Positions 34,395-47,184 of a DNA stretch of 64,000 bases are shown here, in pieces; positions within the stretch are counted from its first letter, which is position 1; the number at the start of each line of letters is the position of its first letter. Source of the stretch: Tigriopus japonicus. Lineage: Eukaryota; Arthropoda; Copepoda; Harpacticoida; Harpacticidae. The notes beneath the pieces are model-generated. The model was given only the letters and a program-made list of their open reading frames with translations, was not told the DNA's origin and made no database searches. The position numbers and the translations under genes were made by a program. The DNA lies in NCBI GenBank assembly GCA_010645155.1, contig CM021318.1, positions 3,516,217 through 3,580,216 of the forward strand. Reading direction: 5' to 3'.

Positions 34395-35979
34395 ATGCAA
34401 AAATATTACAGTAGAGATTTGTTGGACGAAAGGATCGGGAATTTGCAAGGTTACCTTCAACTTCTTCATGGGCTTACATTTCTCGTGGGATTTGCAGTAT
34501 TCGGAATCTGCATATGGATCAGGTACAAAAAGACCTACAAGAATATTGTATTTTCAAACGTTCTGCTTATAACTGAAAATTCTCAACAATTCCAGGTTCG
34601 ATCTGGATTTTCAACAATGGGTTCGGGAGATCGATTGGTACACATATTGGTATTGCATGTACGTGATTATGATAGCAGAAGTGTTTGGAATTTTCAATTC
34701 GGGTCTGGCCTTTTGGGCCATTCGAGGGGAAAGAATCGGCTTCATCTTCATGAATTCCATGATATCGGTGCTTATCATTGTCATGGAACTCATTGGAGCA
34801 ATCGTCATCCTTGTGTTTGGGGTGGAGGAAAGTACGGTCTTGGTGGATCAACTCCATGATGTTTTCATTGAGTTAGTGTACAAATGGGACGATGATCCAC
34901 GTGCTTCCAGAGTTCTTCGACAAATCCAAGAATACGTAAGACCTTTTTGATTTCCTCTTATCAAGCGTTTTTATTGTCCAAAAAGCTCTTCATCTAACCT
35001 AGCTCTAATCTAATCAAGTACTAGAAAAAATTAAATATCGATATCTGTTTTTGTATAGTTGGTTTCTTTTGAAACTTCAATATTGATCACTAGCGGGCGG
35101 AAAAAATAAGTTGAATAAAACGGCAAAAAGTTAAGCTAAAAATATGGCTGAAAACGTTTTTCCCTCCAAAAAATATTTCTTCTCAATTCGTCCTTCAATG
35201 GGCCAAATTTGAGTTAGGCTGGTCTGATTCTTTTTTGGCGGTAAAATTTTTGTTCTAGATTTTCAGACCAAAAAATTTTTACTCGTTCTTTCATCTTGGA
35301 AAAAATGACAAACTTTTTAGGAAGCATTCAGATTTCAAAAAAACAGTTCTTTCTGCTTGAAGTTTCATGAAAATGCGAAAATAAGATAGAAAAAGCTGTA
35401 TTGCCTAAGAAGTTTTTTCAGGCCAAAACAGCACAAAAAAAGTTTTTTTTAAATATTGAAGTATAAACTCTCCACGCTCTATCGATCACTCTTGATTTAA
35501 AAACGAAACTTTAAAAGATAAAGGGCGATTTGCAAATAGTTTATAAAGAAAAGAACGCCATTTCTCTAAAGTTCATTTTACGTTTTGATTTACAAGAATT
35601 TTATCTTGACCTTAAACAAACCATTTTTAATGTAACAGTTTCGTTTCCCGTATCTTTGTGTATCAACCTTGATTTTTCAATGAGGATTCTCAAATTTCTT
35701 TCATAGGTTGGGTGTTGTGGTGCAGATGGTTCCGACGATTTCATCAACGCAATGAAACCAGTTCCACCAGAGTGTCGTGACATGATTACTGGCGTGGAAT
35801 ATGCATATGGTTGTCAACAACAATTGGCATGGTGGTTGGAGCCATGGTCAGCAACCCTCGCAGCATTATGTATCTTCTTACTGATTGTCCATATCCTGCA
35901 ACTTATTTTGGAATCCAAATTGAGAGGAGCGATCCGAGAATGTCAGGATAGGGATGGAGGAAATATTGAGTATGAGTGA
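34395..35979 (+). CDS. tetraspanin, resembling the Tsp2A type
   Basis: Three coding exons, 34395-34522, 34596-34935 and 35707-35979, joined in phase, give 246 aa, normal for the family. Four membrane segments lie at about 22-42, 62-84, 93-114 and 205-227, with a short first loop and a large extracellular loop between segments 3 and 4. That loop has the diagnostic CCG motif (C159-C160-G161) plus PPEC (C179) and GC (C192), making two disulphides. The pattern PxCRDxxxG...GC...LxWW after CCG recalls Drosophila Tsp2A, a smooth septate junction protein, but this is from memory and unproven. Tetraspanins organise membrane microdomains. The first Met in the open frame (34323) is not used in this model because 34395 gives the standard short cytoplasmic N-terminus. 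Confidence 0.88.
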
Positions 35980-36237
35980 AATTCAGATCACTGAAGACCT
36001 GATTGTGTGAAAAAAGTATACTGACTGAATATGAATGATGTGAATGTGCTCATGTATTTTTAAATTCTCCAAAGAAACAGAACAACAAAGATGAAATAGT
36101 ACAATCTGATTCTCGACTCCAGAATTTTTAGATCGCCCAACCTCGAAAAAATGCCTTCAGTGGATCTGAAAGAGACAAAATAGATAGAGTGGGTTCATTT
36201 GTTCCAACTTTTGTGAGATCAAAGCAAAATAAGAAGG

Positions 36238-36243
36238 AATAAA
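36238..36243 (+). terminator. candidate poly(A) signal AATAAA of the tetraspanin gene
   Basis: Canonical AATAAA 259 bp after the stop codon. Confidence 0.5.
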
Positions 36244-37143
36244 TCTTCCTGTTGAGATATGAAAGCACGCTCCTCTTATCAATGTTGTATTTGATAAAAT
36301 GATCTAAAGTTTATTTTGATGCGATAGCTTCGATACAAACTGAAATATTGCATGCAAAATAGATGTTTTAGACCTAATCGAAGCAAATTCCGTTACACTA
36401 TCTATCATAAAGATGTGTGTTGTATTTCCCATCCAATCAGGATCAGACCGGTTTATAAACGAGAATATTTTTCTGCATTCTTTGTTGTGATTCTCTAGGA
36501 ACTTACGACACAAAAATCAATGTAAACAAGAGATGCTTGATCAAATAAGAGTCAGTAAGTCAAATAAGCCGATTCTCTCGCAATCAAAACACGAACTAGA
36601 ACTGAACTTTTGGAGAAAAGGTTGCAATTTAGAAATAACATTTTGTCTCTTCCAGAAGGGCATGCATGCTTAGATGTTAGCTTCTTGACAAAGTAAAGAG
36701 CCTAATTTGTAGAAGCACCCACTTCAAACCCATTTTGCACAGTTGATAAAAAATGAAACGAGTTTCAGTTCAAGTTTTGTTTGGGTCCAGTTTGTTCCAA
36801 AAAAATAGGAATAGAGCATTTCACAGTTAGATTGGGTCATGTCGAAGAAGGGGAAAACTATTTTTGAGACTTCTCATGGCTTGAACCAATGATCCAACGA
36901 ATTAGTTTTTGTGCCGCAAGGAATTCTAGTCACACAGTGAAGTGGTAAAGATACGAAACTATCAGGTAGAGACATCCAAAAAACATCTATCTTTATAATA
37001 AATAGTGATGCCCAAACATTGATCACTTGATCAGCAAAAGCTTTTTCGAGATGCAGTGGACTTGCTTAAGGCTTAAACGTTAATTACATATCCTGAAAAG
37101 AGCTTAGAGGCCCCTTCTTATATTATATTGAAAAGAAAATAAG

Positions 37144-37190
37144 AAATGATCATCCATAATAATAATAATAATAATAAATGGATCATTTTT
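37144..37190. repeat. AAT microsatellite inside a short palindrome
   Basis: About seven AAT units lie between arms AAATGATCATCCAT and ATGGATCATTTTT, which pair with one bulge. Confidence 0.7.
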
Positions 37191-40100
37191 ATCTAATGGA
37201 GGAGGCCTTTTGGTGGTACCTGCACTACTAAATGCATTAGTTTAGTGATAATGATAAACATGTAAAAATGGCTTTCAAATTTACTAAAAAAGCTGAATCA
37301 GACTCGTTGCAACACCTTCTTGTCACATGTTCACCATTCTGATATGTAAGGTCATACATACGTTCATACGTTTTGCGTTGGGGGTTGTATACTTCATTAA
37401 TCGACTTCAAACGTGTTTTTAAATCTCTAACTAGGCTTCAAAGAGGACACGACATGAATGTATGATTCAATGAAATAAATGTTTAACCGAAAATTGAGTT
37501 AAAAAATGCCCTAGAGAATGCCACAGCTAAGCGCTCTATTGAGAGAAACATGAGCTTCTTTAGTTGAGAGCATCATTCCAGGTCCACAATTGGCTGTCTT
37601 TATTTACAAATAAGGTCAATAGAAATTGTTCCTTCTTTACAAAACAAGGCGAGCCACATGTGTGCGATTTTCCAACAAAAAAGCCTTTATCAAAACCTTG
37701 TTAAATCTTCAAACTTGAGAAAATCAAATCTTCCTGGGGTTTAACGGGTCCAACTAAAACCTTTTGAGTTTTAAAACTCACCCAACCTTTCATTCAACAA
37801 ACTGTTTTGCCTATGTTGAATAAAATCCTGTCAAGTAAAGACTCAAAGTGACTGACCAAACCTAAAGTCAAAACTGTAGAGAATTGGCCTGGAATCGAAC
37901 ATATTTAAATTAAGGTGACTTGGGGCAGATTTTAGTTGGTGAAAACGACTAAAGTCAACTATATAGATTTCTTCAAGAATCATTGGCGGATTTGAATACC
38001 TCTTCTATGGATAAAGTTTCATTGCTGTGATATTTCAAGTGAAAATTTTGGACCTGCTCCATCTTGGAGCCCAAATGGGCGAAGCATATTTCAGATATTT
38101 TTCAAGATCTCTCGACTTCAAATGCCTTTCAATTGTATGCTCTATGAACTTTCCATGATATTGGATAACAACGACCAAATCCTTCGTGGATGATACTTGC
38201 TTGCTCTTTGGGTTTACTCGAATAAAATGACCTAACAGTTGTTGGTAAAGGAGGTCAAAATTGATCATATTAGTTCCGAACAAACCTTGTGGATCTGGTC
38301 CATAATTGTCGTTAAAATGCAACTTTTTGATGTTTATATTTAATCCTTTAAGATACCTATGAAGGCGTTTTTAGATAAATTAGTCCATTTCCTTGATAAA
38401 TCAAGGCACAAATTAGCTTTCCTCCAAAAAACTTTTACTTCACTGTTTTTTACCCAATATATGAATGAAATCTCAGTATTGTCCCTTGTGCATTTGATAA
38501 TCAAGTTACTTCACGGCAAGATATTTTTCTTATATTTTCAAAGTGTGTTTTATCCAAGAATCTTAATTTTCTTGACAAGACCGCGATCTTGGTTCCTCAA
38601 ATATTTTCTTATTGGATATTTTTCATAACATTGAAAAAGCTCATACACACTGAAACGAATACCTATCTTGGTGTTTCAAAGTAAATGTCTTTGTAGTAGC
38701 TTGATTTGTCGAAAAATTACTGCACATCAAGATGTCGATGGTTTAGTTGTGTTAGTATTTGCTCGGTTTAATTCAAAGTTTTTGGCCCACTCCCTCCTTC
38801 CTCACCATTCCTACTCGTCGAGAATCCAAGCGAACGACGTACTGTGCAAAGGAAAAGCCTCATAAATCATTTTCACCTGGTAATGATTAATGAGTCCAAA
38901 GCAAATTACATTTCCTTCCAGTCTCTCATTCCCGAAAATGGCTGAACTTTGTCATAAATACGTACATAGATGAGAGCAACATGCACACACATCATGGTTC
39001 GACAATCGCCCAAGTTCTGATTACTATTGATTTTCAAGTAGCCTCATCTTTTCATTAAGGCTTGAAAATCCATCAATGTCTCGTAATTGCTATCAAAGTC
39101 CATCAAAGATACTCAGCCAGTACCACAAAAGCACCAACCAACCATTCCTTTATTCAACCGTTCAAAACACGACGAAGGTCCCAGACATTAATAAATTAGT
39201 TCGGAGTTCGGCCAGGCTCGCCATATGTAGTACGTACGTACGTATGTGGATGTGCTGGTGGCATAAGTATGTAGAAAGGGGGGTGGTAGAGAAGATAAAT
39301 AATGGCCTTTGTTTCTGGCTACTTCTCCATTTAAGGGCTTGGACCAATCAAAATCCTGGACGCTTTCAAATGAGTCTCTGACCAATCGATAGTAAGAAAG
39401 TAGAGAAGGGCTTCAAGTCGAATGAGAATCGAGAACCTGGCTTCTTTCTAGATTTGGGCTCACAACAACCATGCCTGAGAAATGACTCTCATTACGGACA
39501 GATTTCACAGCGAAGCTTGGCTATTATTCACGGGTTCATTTTTCTTTTCATTGGTGCCATTCATTAACCAATGCAAGATTTGTCTTGAGCAACCGCAATC
39601 TCGGTTTGAGCTTTGGCGTCTGAATTGAGAAATTTGCAAAATAAAGAAGAGACAGCTGAAGGTTCAGTCGTAAATTTGAGGTGCATTTTTGACGACAATG
39701 GGACAGCCAAGTTATGTTTCCTGTGTGCCAAAATGTAAATGATATTTTTCTAGGCCTAATGGGCCATGTTAATGAGTGATATTACTATGATTTATCGCCA
39801 TCATGAATGTAGTTATTGCACCTGAACTCAAATTTGGTACTCTCTTTGTGAGGCAGAATAAGCTAAGCGCAAAAAAAAAGGAATAACAAATTTAGCACTT
39901 TTAAATTTGACAATTTCTATCTATTTTTCAGTAGAGTAGAGGAAATGACAAAATTAAGGCCTGTGGCCAATAATTTCGATACTTCAAAAAATGTCAATGT
40001 GTTAAGGATCAACATTGTATTTCCTTTTTTTATTGTTTATTGCCCGCTAGAGACAGAATTGTTTGTAGTGTACATTGAGTGCACAAAAAGACTAATTCTT

Positions 40101-40505
40101 AGTAAAGACACGTTCAAAATACATTAAAGCAAACAAAAAGACAATTACCAAGATCGGATCCAAAGGTTCACCTATGGGCATTAACTGGTAAGTATTTGCG
40201 GGTTCACAAACAATAGCTGATGCATTTGTCGCTTTACGCTTAAATGCCTCACCGCTTTTCCAAAATCCCCAGACAACTGGTTGGAGAATTCCCACTGACA
40301 GCATACACAATTGGTCGGGCATTAGGATAAGCAGCTAAGTGGTGAAGCAATTATGCCACAAACGCATCAGCTAATTACTCCTGATGAATTGACACAAATT
40401 AAACACCTTGACGAAAAAGCCTGACTGACCAATATTCATATTTTTATGGACACTTCATGAACACAAATTACAAGCATTTTGATTGCCTCCAGAAACTAGC
40501 TAGAG

Positions 40506-40727
40506 CAGAGGTCAGCAACCAGTGGGCCCAAGGATGGTCGTTGGTGGGCCCAGGAGCTATGGGGAAAGTCCAAAATGGTGGACCCGCGAGCCATACATAG
40601 TACAGTTCTCGTGGGCCCAGAGCTTTGATATGTGGGCCATGAATCTGTCAGGGTCTGTTTGAAGGGCTCCTGACAATGCAAAGTCAAATTTGGTGGCCCT
40701 TTACCCAAAAGCTATTGCCGACCCCTG
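40506..40727. mobile_element. small hAT-like MITE
   Basis: The left end CAGAGGTCAGCAACC pairs with the right end (reverse complement CAGGGGTCGGCAATA) with four mismatches in 15, and the interior has repeated TGGGCCC/GGTGGGCCC motifs. At 222 bp with CAG...CTG ends it resembles hAT MITEs. No clean 8-bp duplication was found, so it is older or misbounded. Confidence 0.65.
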
Positions 40728-42789
40728 AAGTTATGGAATCGAATTCATTTGGGGCTCTAACTTGATCTGAGAAAAACTTGCCCAAGAATGTATCGGTTAA
40801 CAATGAGAAAAGCAATACAACTTATTTTTATTTCTCAATTTCTAGAACAATCCAAAATAAGGTTTTATAATTAAATAGGATATTTTTTTTGCTTTTGTAA
40901 AGTTTTGATCACTTATTCGTCATTTTTACTTCAGTCACGCAAAAGTATTTAAAAACAAGGCCCAAATTAGTTGAACCAAAATATTAGATCACAAATTACC
41001 AATCAGAAATAGAACGAGTTGAGCCCCCCATCCCTAATCCACCTTTACCGCGAAAAAAACGGAACCGATAAGACACTGCTTCACTTTTTAATACTTTATT
41101 TGCAATTTTTGCTAGGATTATTTATGAATTCTGTTTAACTTTTTGCTTTTTTTAATCTTGCCGCTCGAACCACACGTAGATGGGGAGCAGATTTGTGAAA
41201 AAGAAAATTTATTTTGCATACAAGGCTTAAAATAATGATGGATGAAGAATGCAGCCTCCTAAGAACGCAGAATGGACCCCATGACTTTATTTACTTTATG
41301 ACGTATTTACAACATTATTATAAGAAAATTGGAATAAAATGTTTAGGGACATTTTGTAATTTTGTTCGACTGTTTTCCTTCATGTTCTATTTATTATTTC
41401 GGTTCCTTTTGAGTTTGAATTTCTATTTATTGGGTTTAAAACATCTGCACCCTAAACATTAAATTGTGAACCGAAAGACAAATATGAGAAGTTTTATCAT
41501 GAAAAGAATATTCCAATTTACTTCGCAAGATAGTTACTTAAGGACTTTAATTGGTATGAAATCGTAATTTTCGGACGTCCTGAAATCACAAAATGGAAAA
41601 AAATAGAAATCATAAAAATATGAGTTTGAATGTTCAATGTTTGTTAATAATTTCCAAAGTTTTTTTCATGATCATGAATTTTCCGTAGAATAGACAATCT
41701 CAAAATATATACATATAAATACATTGTTGAATATTCATTGGAATATTTAACATTCATAAAAACGAGGCACAAATAGTGTTATTAATCATGTCGTTAGCGT
41801 CCATTGATTTACTGCCAGCATGTTCTTTCAGTGGCTCATTTCGTTAAAACAAAGTACTAAAACGAGGTAGTATGCATGTTTTGTGATGCCAAATCATTAT
41901 TTTCTTAGAGAATGCCATCAAAGTAATTTCTTAGGAACCTTTCATCCTCTTTGATTTGATGCCATGAGTCAATCTCCAAGAAATTTCTTGTCATTTTCGG
42001 TCGCAATGGATTTGAGGTACGTATTGATGACTCCTCTCTATGAAAAGCTGACATTTCAGTTTGAAAACAGAGGTCTTCGTTCAGATTTATGAGAGGACCC
42101 TAAATAATGACGATAGAATTGGAATCGAAGGCAAAAGAAGAAGACGAGATGCAACCATGACTTGGGGATTTTCGATTTCGAGGCTATCAAGATGGGAATT
42201 GGGATGACCAAGCACAATCTGGAGACGGACGATATTAATTCCAACATCTTGGAGCCCTGTTTTCGTGAATTGAGGCCAAAAAATAGCTCCCGTCATCATA
42301 TTCTCCAAGACAAGAGATTCGTAATTAACCTTGGGGGTGCTCCATGTTTAGCTTGAGTGGAACCATGAGGACTTTCACGACTTTCTGTGTCAGAGTTCAG
42401 CCATTTATTGCAACATTTTATGGCCAAAGAGGAGGAGATAACAATAAAATGAAGGCAGAAGAAAAAATCTTGAGACTCATTGCCATCACATTATCGAACT
42501 CCTAATGACTTTTTCGTGAACCAAAGAACAACAGAGACATTTCCATTCCACCTCACACCAACGACATTCGTTCACTTCTCCCCAAAAAGATTCAATTGAA
42601 CGTCTCCAATCATCCTATTTTCCCCAATTCATCCCAAGTATTCAACAGTTTGTACTCCTCCTTCTGAAACGAACCTAATCAAAGATTCATATGGAGGCGT
42701 GGAAATCCTCCCAAAACGTCGAGGAGCTCATGCCTTTCAGGGAAATATGATAAATCACATACATAAAATTTTGACCCCTCAGGTCATTC

Positions 42790-42935
42790 CTCTCTGATTG
42801 GCTGAAGACGCCTCGACAAGCTGCTCTCTCATTGGTGGATCAGGCCACAAAGAATGCCATTAATTATGAAGCAGTAGCAGCGATCGAAGAAGCTAGAGTG
42901 CACACACTCACCTCACAGGTGAACAACCAACAACA
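42790..42935. promoter_or_regulatory. CCAAT/homeodomain-like motif cluster
   Basis: Two inverted CCAAT boxes (ATTGG at 42797 and 42831, 34 bp apart), a TTAATTATG homeodomain-type site near 42859 and an E-box CAGGTG near 42917 lie close together. A candidate promoter or enhancer; motifs are seen, function is inferred. Confidence 0.25.
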
Positions 42936-45561
42936 TCAGCCGAGGATGAACCCACTACATACGAAGTAGGCACTCAAGGAGGGTACTGAAGGAGCCGTCA
43001 TCATCTTCCATTTTGGATCTCGGGTTATGAGCGTAGTATTATGTGCCTCACGTTCTAACTATCATTAGCGAGTAGTGTGGTGGTGCTGCTGGATCTGAAC
43101 TTATCTTTGTTGGTTGCATGGCTAAGACAATGAGCCAAGCTAGGTAGAAAGATAGACCAGCAGATCATTTAGAACCAAAATGTTCAGCCAAAGAAGGTGC
43201 TTTGGAAGTTCTCCCGCATTTGCTTCAGTTCTTATTTACTGCTTATGAAGTCTTGCGAGGCGGCAAAAAAATAAGAATGTTTATGTGCATGAAATTGCCC
43301 CTCCGTATTTGAGGCGAGACGGATATTCTCAACGTTCCAAGATCCTTCTTACCTGAAGATAACGAGCAGCACTTTTGAGTCTATTCTTACATAAAAGATT
43401 GTTGATTTCGGATATTTGTTTGTCACTGGGAGTTGACTGTATTCAATGAGAGGCTGAAAGGTTCACTCGAACTTGTTAGGTTGAGATCAAAATATGGACT
43501 GACACTCACTCTCGCCGAGTTCTTCCCCTTTGGTGTTCACATCCTCAAAATCCACCTCTCTCTTCATACAATATGCCCAGTATGAGATGCCTTCCCAGAG
43601 CCCTGAACCCCCCCAGGATGTCTCACTAGGGGGACAAAAGTAGCATAAAGGCAAATGTCCAAGGGGGGCTTCAAAAGCCACCTTTGATTCCTCTTCTCAG
43701 ACAGACGACTCATGAACATTGAAGCTCTCGAGCACTAAACATCATTCGGACGCAAACGACGCATCCCCGACTTCATTTCAAGTTTCAAGTACTTACAGTT
43801 CGAAAATTCGAGAATAAACTTTTGCCAAAACGAGGTCTTTAGGAGGAAAACTCCTGGATCTCCGTTAAGATCGGACTTTTGACAGGGCTCAAGAATTATG
43901 CAGGCGGGTCTTTGGGGGAAGGAAAGAATCGACCAAATGAACCGTTTCAAGAGCTCAAAGTGATGCTTATCAAAACTTGGTTCATGCTCTGACGGCAGCA
44001 TTGAGAGTGTTAATCAGGTCCTGAATATCTGAGCATAGTCCTATTTCAACTCAGAGAGCCATATCCTGGTTCAAATCCATTTCGAACATGATTGAGTGAT
44101 TTTTCAAAGATAAGGTTTAGACTGACGGTGAGTAATGACGTTTTATTTTAACTCACGATGATAAGTATGCTCAAGTATGTTTGATTGTGAGGAGCTAGGG
44201 ATGCTAACGTTCGTTTTTCAAGTTTCTTCGTCAGTTCTTTCGTTCCAAGAATGGCCAACAGCCAACATCTTTTTATGGATAATCCATGACATTAGGATGA
44301 AAATTCATGTGAGAACAGGGTGTGACAATGAGCTAAGTCAGAAAAAACTCCAATCTCAAGTTCATTTTCTTCTGATTGTATGGTAGTAGTACAGGGACCC
44401 CTTTCAATATATGAATATTATTCGCGTAAAAAGGAGTATGACTTGATGAAACAGAAGGGTGGAATTAATGCGCTAGCTGTTTTTTTGGATTGTGCCTACT
44501 GACTTGGCATGAACTTGTTGTTTTCGCCAAGAAAACGTTGTTCTACTGTATGTAAAGCAAGTTTGCGCCAGATGGAGCAATATGAAATGTAATTGCAGGC
44601 CAAATGACAATCTCTGGCGTAGCTGATAAGCCTAAACAAACTCAACTAATGTAAAATGGCAATTGGGAATATTCAAAATTAGATTGTTATTTAAAGTCGT
44701 AGGATGTTGCTGCGTTTTCTATCAGAAATTTACCTGCACATATTTATGTATTCTAACTGTAGTTTCTATTTACGCAGACTTGACAACTCGTTACGATATT
44801 TCTTTCTAGACCTAGGACGAAAAAAAAAGAACCTGAATTATTGCAGCATATTTTTCTTTCATGCATAGGTGTAGAAAAATCGGCAAAATTACAAAAACTG
44901 AAGGAAAAGTCAAACTTAGGATTCAAAGCAAACATGCCAAAATTGTCTCTTTTCAGATTTTGTGGCTTCACTTGACAACTGTTTACGCAGTAATTGTCGA
45001 ATGGTGCTCCAAAATCTCCATATGTTATTGAATCTCAGTGACCATGGCAAATGAAACAAATTAAAGTCACCTGAAATGGGTCATTATGACGCATTTAGTC
45101 CGACAAACATTACTCCTATGAAGCTTAAATTACCAGAAAAAGCCCTTGGCCCTGTTTTGGAAGGATTTTGGTCACGGATACACTAAATTTCAATATTTAA
45201 ACCAATATGTCGGCAAGATTTGTGTTGAACGTTTTGAAAACGCGCACTTGAAAGAATAACAATTTTGGGCCGCCCTGTGCCTTCCAATCCTCTGAGAAGA
45301 AAGATGAAAACACTGAGATGTTCTATGACAGCAGCCTAAAGAGATCTCAAGTGAGACGACACCAAATGTCACGGCAATGACGACTCGGCTTGAATTTCAG
45401 AGCTGCCCATTAGAGCCTCAAGTTCATGCGCATAATGTGCCAATACAATACGCCAACCGAGATTCCAAACCGAAGCCGAAAAATATGAGGACTCTCCTCA
45501 CGATTCTCTCGGTTCAAACTTAACTCATGCTTAATCCGGGACAAGCCACAAACACATTCAT

Positions 45562-46251
45562 TCAAATCACTTGATTGAATGAGGAAAGAGGCTGTTCTTC
45601 TTCCAATACAGAGCTAGATACGTAGTTCTCTACTAACTTGCTTGGTTGGTTGGGTGGCTGGATGTGGTGTTTTGTGGTTTCGAAAATGCAGAGGAGGAGA
45701 TTCTTGGATTCCAGACCCAGCATGAGCTCTGAAAATGGAATTTCAAGCAGCACAAATCCACCCAAAGCCCCATTGGAAAACAGCCATAGATCTTCGATCT
45801 GTTTCAATCGAGACAATTTCTCCCCAACACAAGTCACGATGGCTTGCCAATTCCTAAATGAGCCCGACATTCCAACCGCATGAATTAACCAGTCCCATGA
45901 ATGCAACCCGCATCCGTCAAAAGCAAAGCTATCCGAATCAGCAGTGTTGCCACTTTGGTCCACTATCAGATGATGTAATCTGGAGATGTGTGAGTGAGAG
46001 GGGAAGCCTAATTTGATCTTACCACCAATGAGGAGACCTGTCCAAAATAAATTGGTGGCTACCTCTGCTTCTCTCTCATTCTCCAACTGAATTTTTTCAC
46101 CCAAAGCACCTGGCAGTTCGCCATCGACGACCCTCCTCTCTTCAGGTTCTTCTTTCAGTGATGCGGGCCAAGCAAGGTGAAGCCAGCACACTCGAGCCCT
46201 CTCAGTCTCACCACAGATAGAGGGTAGAGGAGAGACAGGCAGATTAAACAA
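45562..46251 (-). CDS. hypothetical 229-aa open reading frame
   Basis: An uninterrupted ATG-initiated minus-strand frame of 229 codons, longer than most chance frames in this window. I see no known domain, no signal peptide and no repeat structure; composition is unremarkable with a Glu/Arg-rich segment near residues 30-65. It lies alone in the gene-poor region about 3.6 kb upstream of the Zic exon. It may be a species-specific gene or chance; no promoter or poly(A) signal was tied to it. Confidence 0.2.
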   Translation of the reverse strand: MFNLPVSPLPSICGETERARVCWLHLAWPASLKEEPEERRVVDGELPGALGEKIQLENEREAEVATNLFWTGLLIGGKIKLGFPSHSHISRLHHLIVDQSGNTADSDSFAFDGCGLHSWDWLIHAVGMSGSFRNWQAIVTCVGEKLSRLKQIEDLWLFSNGALGGFVLLEIPFSELMLGLESKNLLLCIFETTKHHIQPPNQPSKLVENYVSSSVLEEEQPLSSFNQVI

Positions 46252-47112
46252 ATGACTTGAGATAGGGAGGGGGGCTTCTGATTGGACGCCCAGTTGGAAC
46301 TCTCGATTCTGGGGGCAATGAGGTAAAAATGAAAAGGAGCTTCTTGGTCGTCATAAACGTACAACTAATCCTGGAAGGCGTTTTTCATGAGATAGGAACA
46401 CAAGATTCGCCACACGTTATCTCGTATCCTCACAATTTGAGAACTGAATAATCCGATGTCAGATTTGGGATTGAAGAAGGAAATGGTGGAAACACATGGA
46501 AAGGTGATTTTTTTCCGCCGAGTATGCTCGTCTCTTTGTGTCTGGGATTCGAATTGGAATGGAAAGGGAGGTAAACAGGAAGGCTATTGTTCCAATGAAA
46601 GCGGGGGTTTCTTTCATATGGGAAAACAGTTTCGAATGGGTCGACAAGGTTCGAGTAGAATCTACCTCTCTACAGTGTTGCAAACGCATATTACAAAAGC
46701 ACGATTTCACTCCAAGGCTTGGTTTGCTTGGTTTGATTGGTTGACCTGGTTGCATAGTAAACAGAAGGCGTGTTTACAGGGGCGTCTCCAGGAATAAGGT
46801 AATTTGCCAAATTGGATTTTGATTTGTGATGTTCCCCGCTTGGCGGCCTCATAAGTCTGTCAACCTGACAAATGAGCCATTGTCACTCGGCCAAGTTTCT
46901 CTCCACAAACACTTTACTACATGCTCTCCCAACCAAAACTTTCGACAACCAAAAAGAGTCTTAAAAAGATACATTTTGTGGATTGTGGTTGAAACCATCA
47001 AAATTGGCATTGGATCATCGCTCAGCCTCAAACTCATCCCCAAGTCAATCATCATCAATAACCAGAAGCAAAAGATAAAAATTGAGGCTCAAATGCCTGG
47101 AAAATATATGAA

Positions 47113-47184
47113 CCAATCAGCGGAAAGGCCCTGAAAACGAAAGCCAATCAAAACACAGGCCCAATAAAAGTTCTCTGTCACGTG
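47113..47184. promoter_or_regulatory. CCAAT triplet plus CACGTG cluster
   Basis: CCAATCA at 47113 and again at 47144 (31 bp, about three helical turns), CCAAT at 47161 and the E-box CACGTG at 47179-47184 lie within 72 bp. This resembles NF-Y/USF-type promoter architecture. No transcript start can be assigned. Confidence 0.3.
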
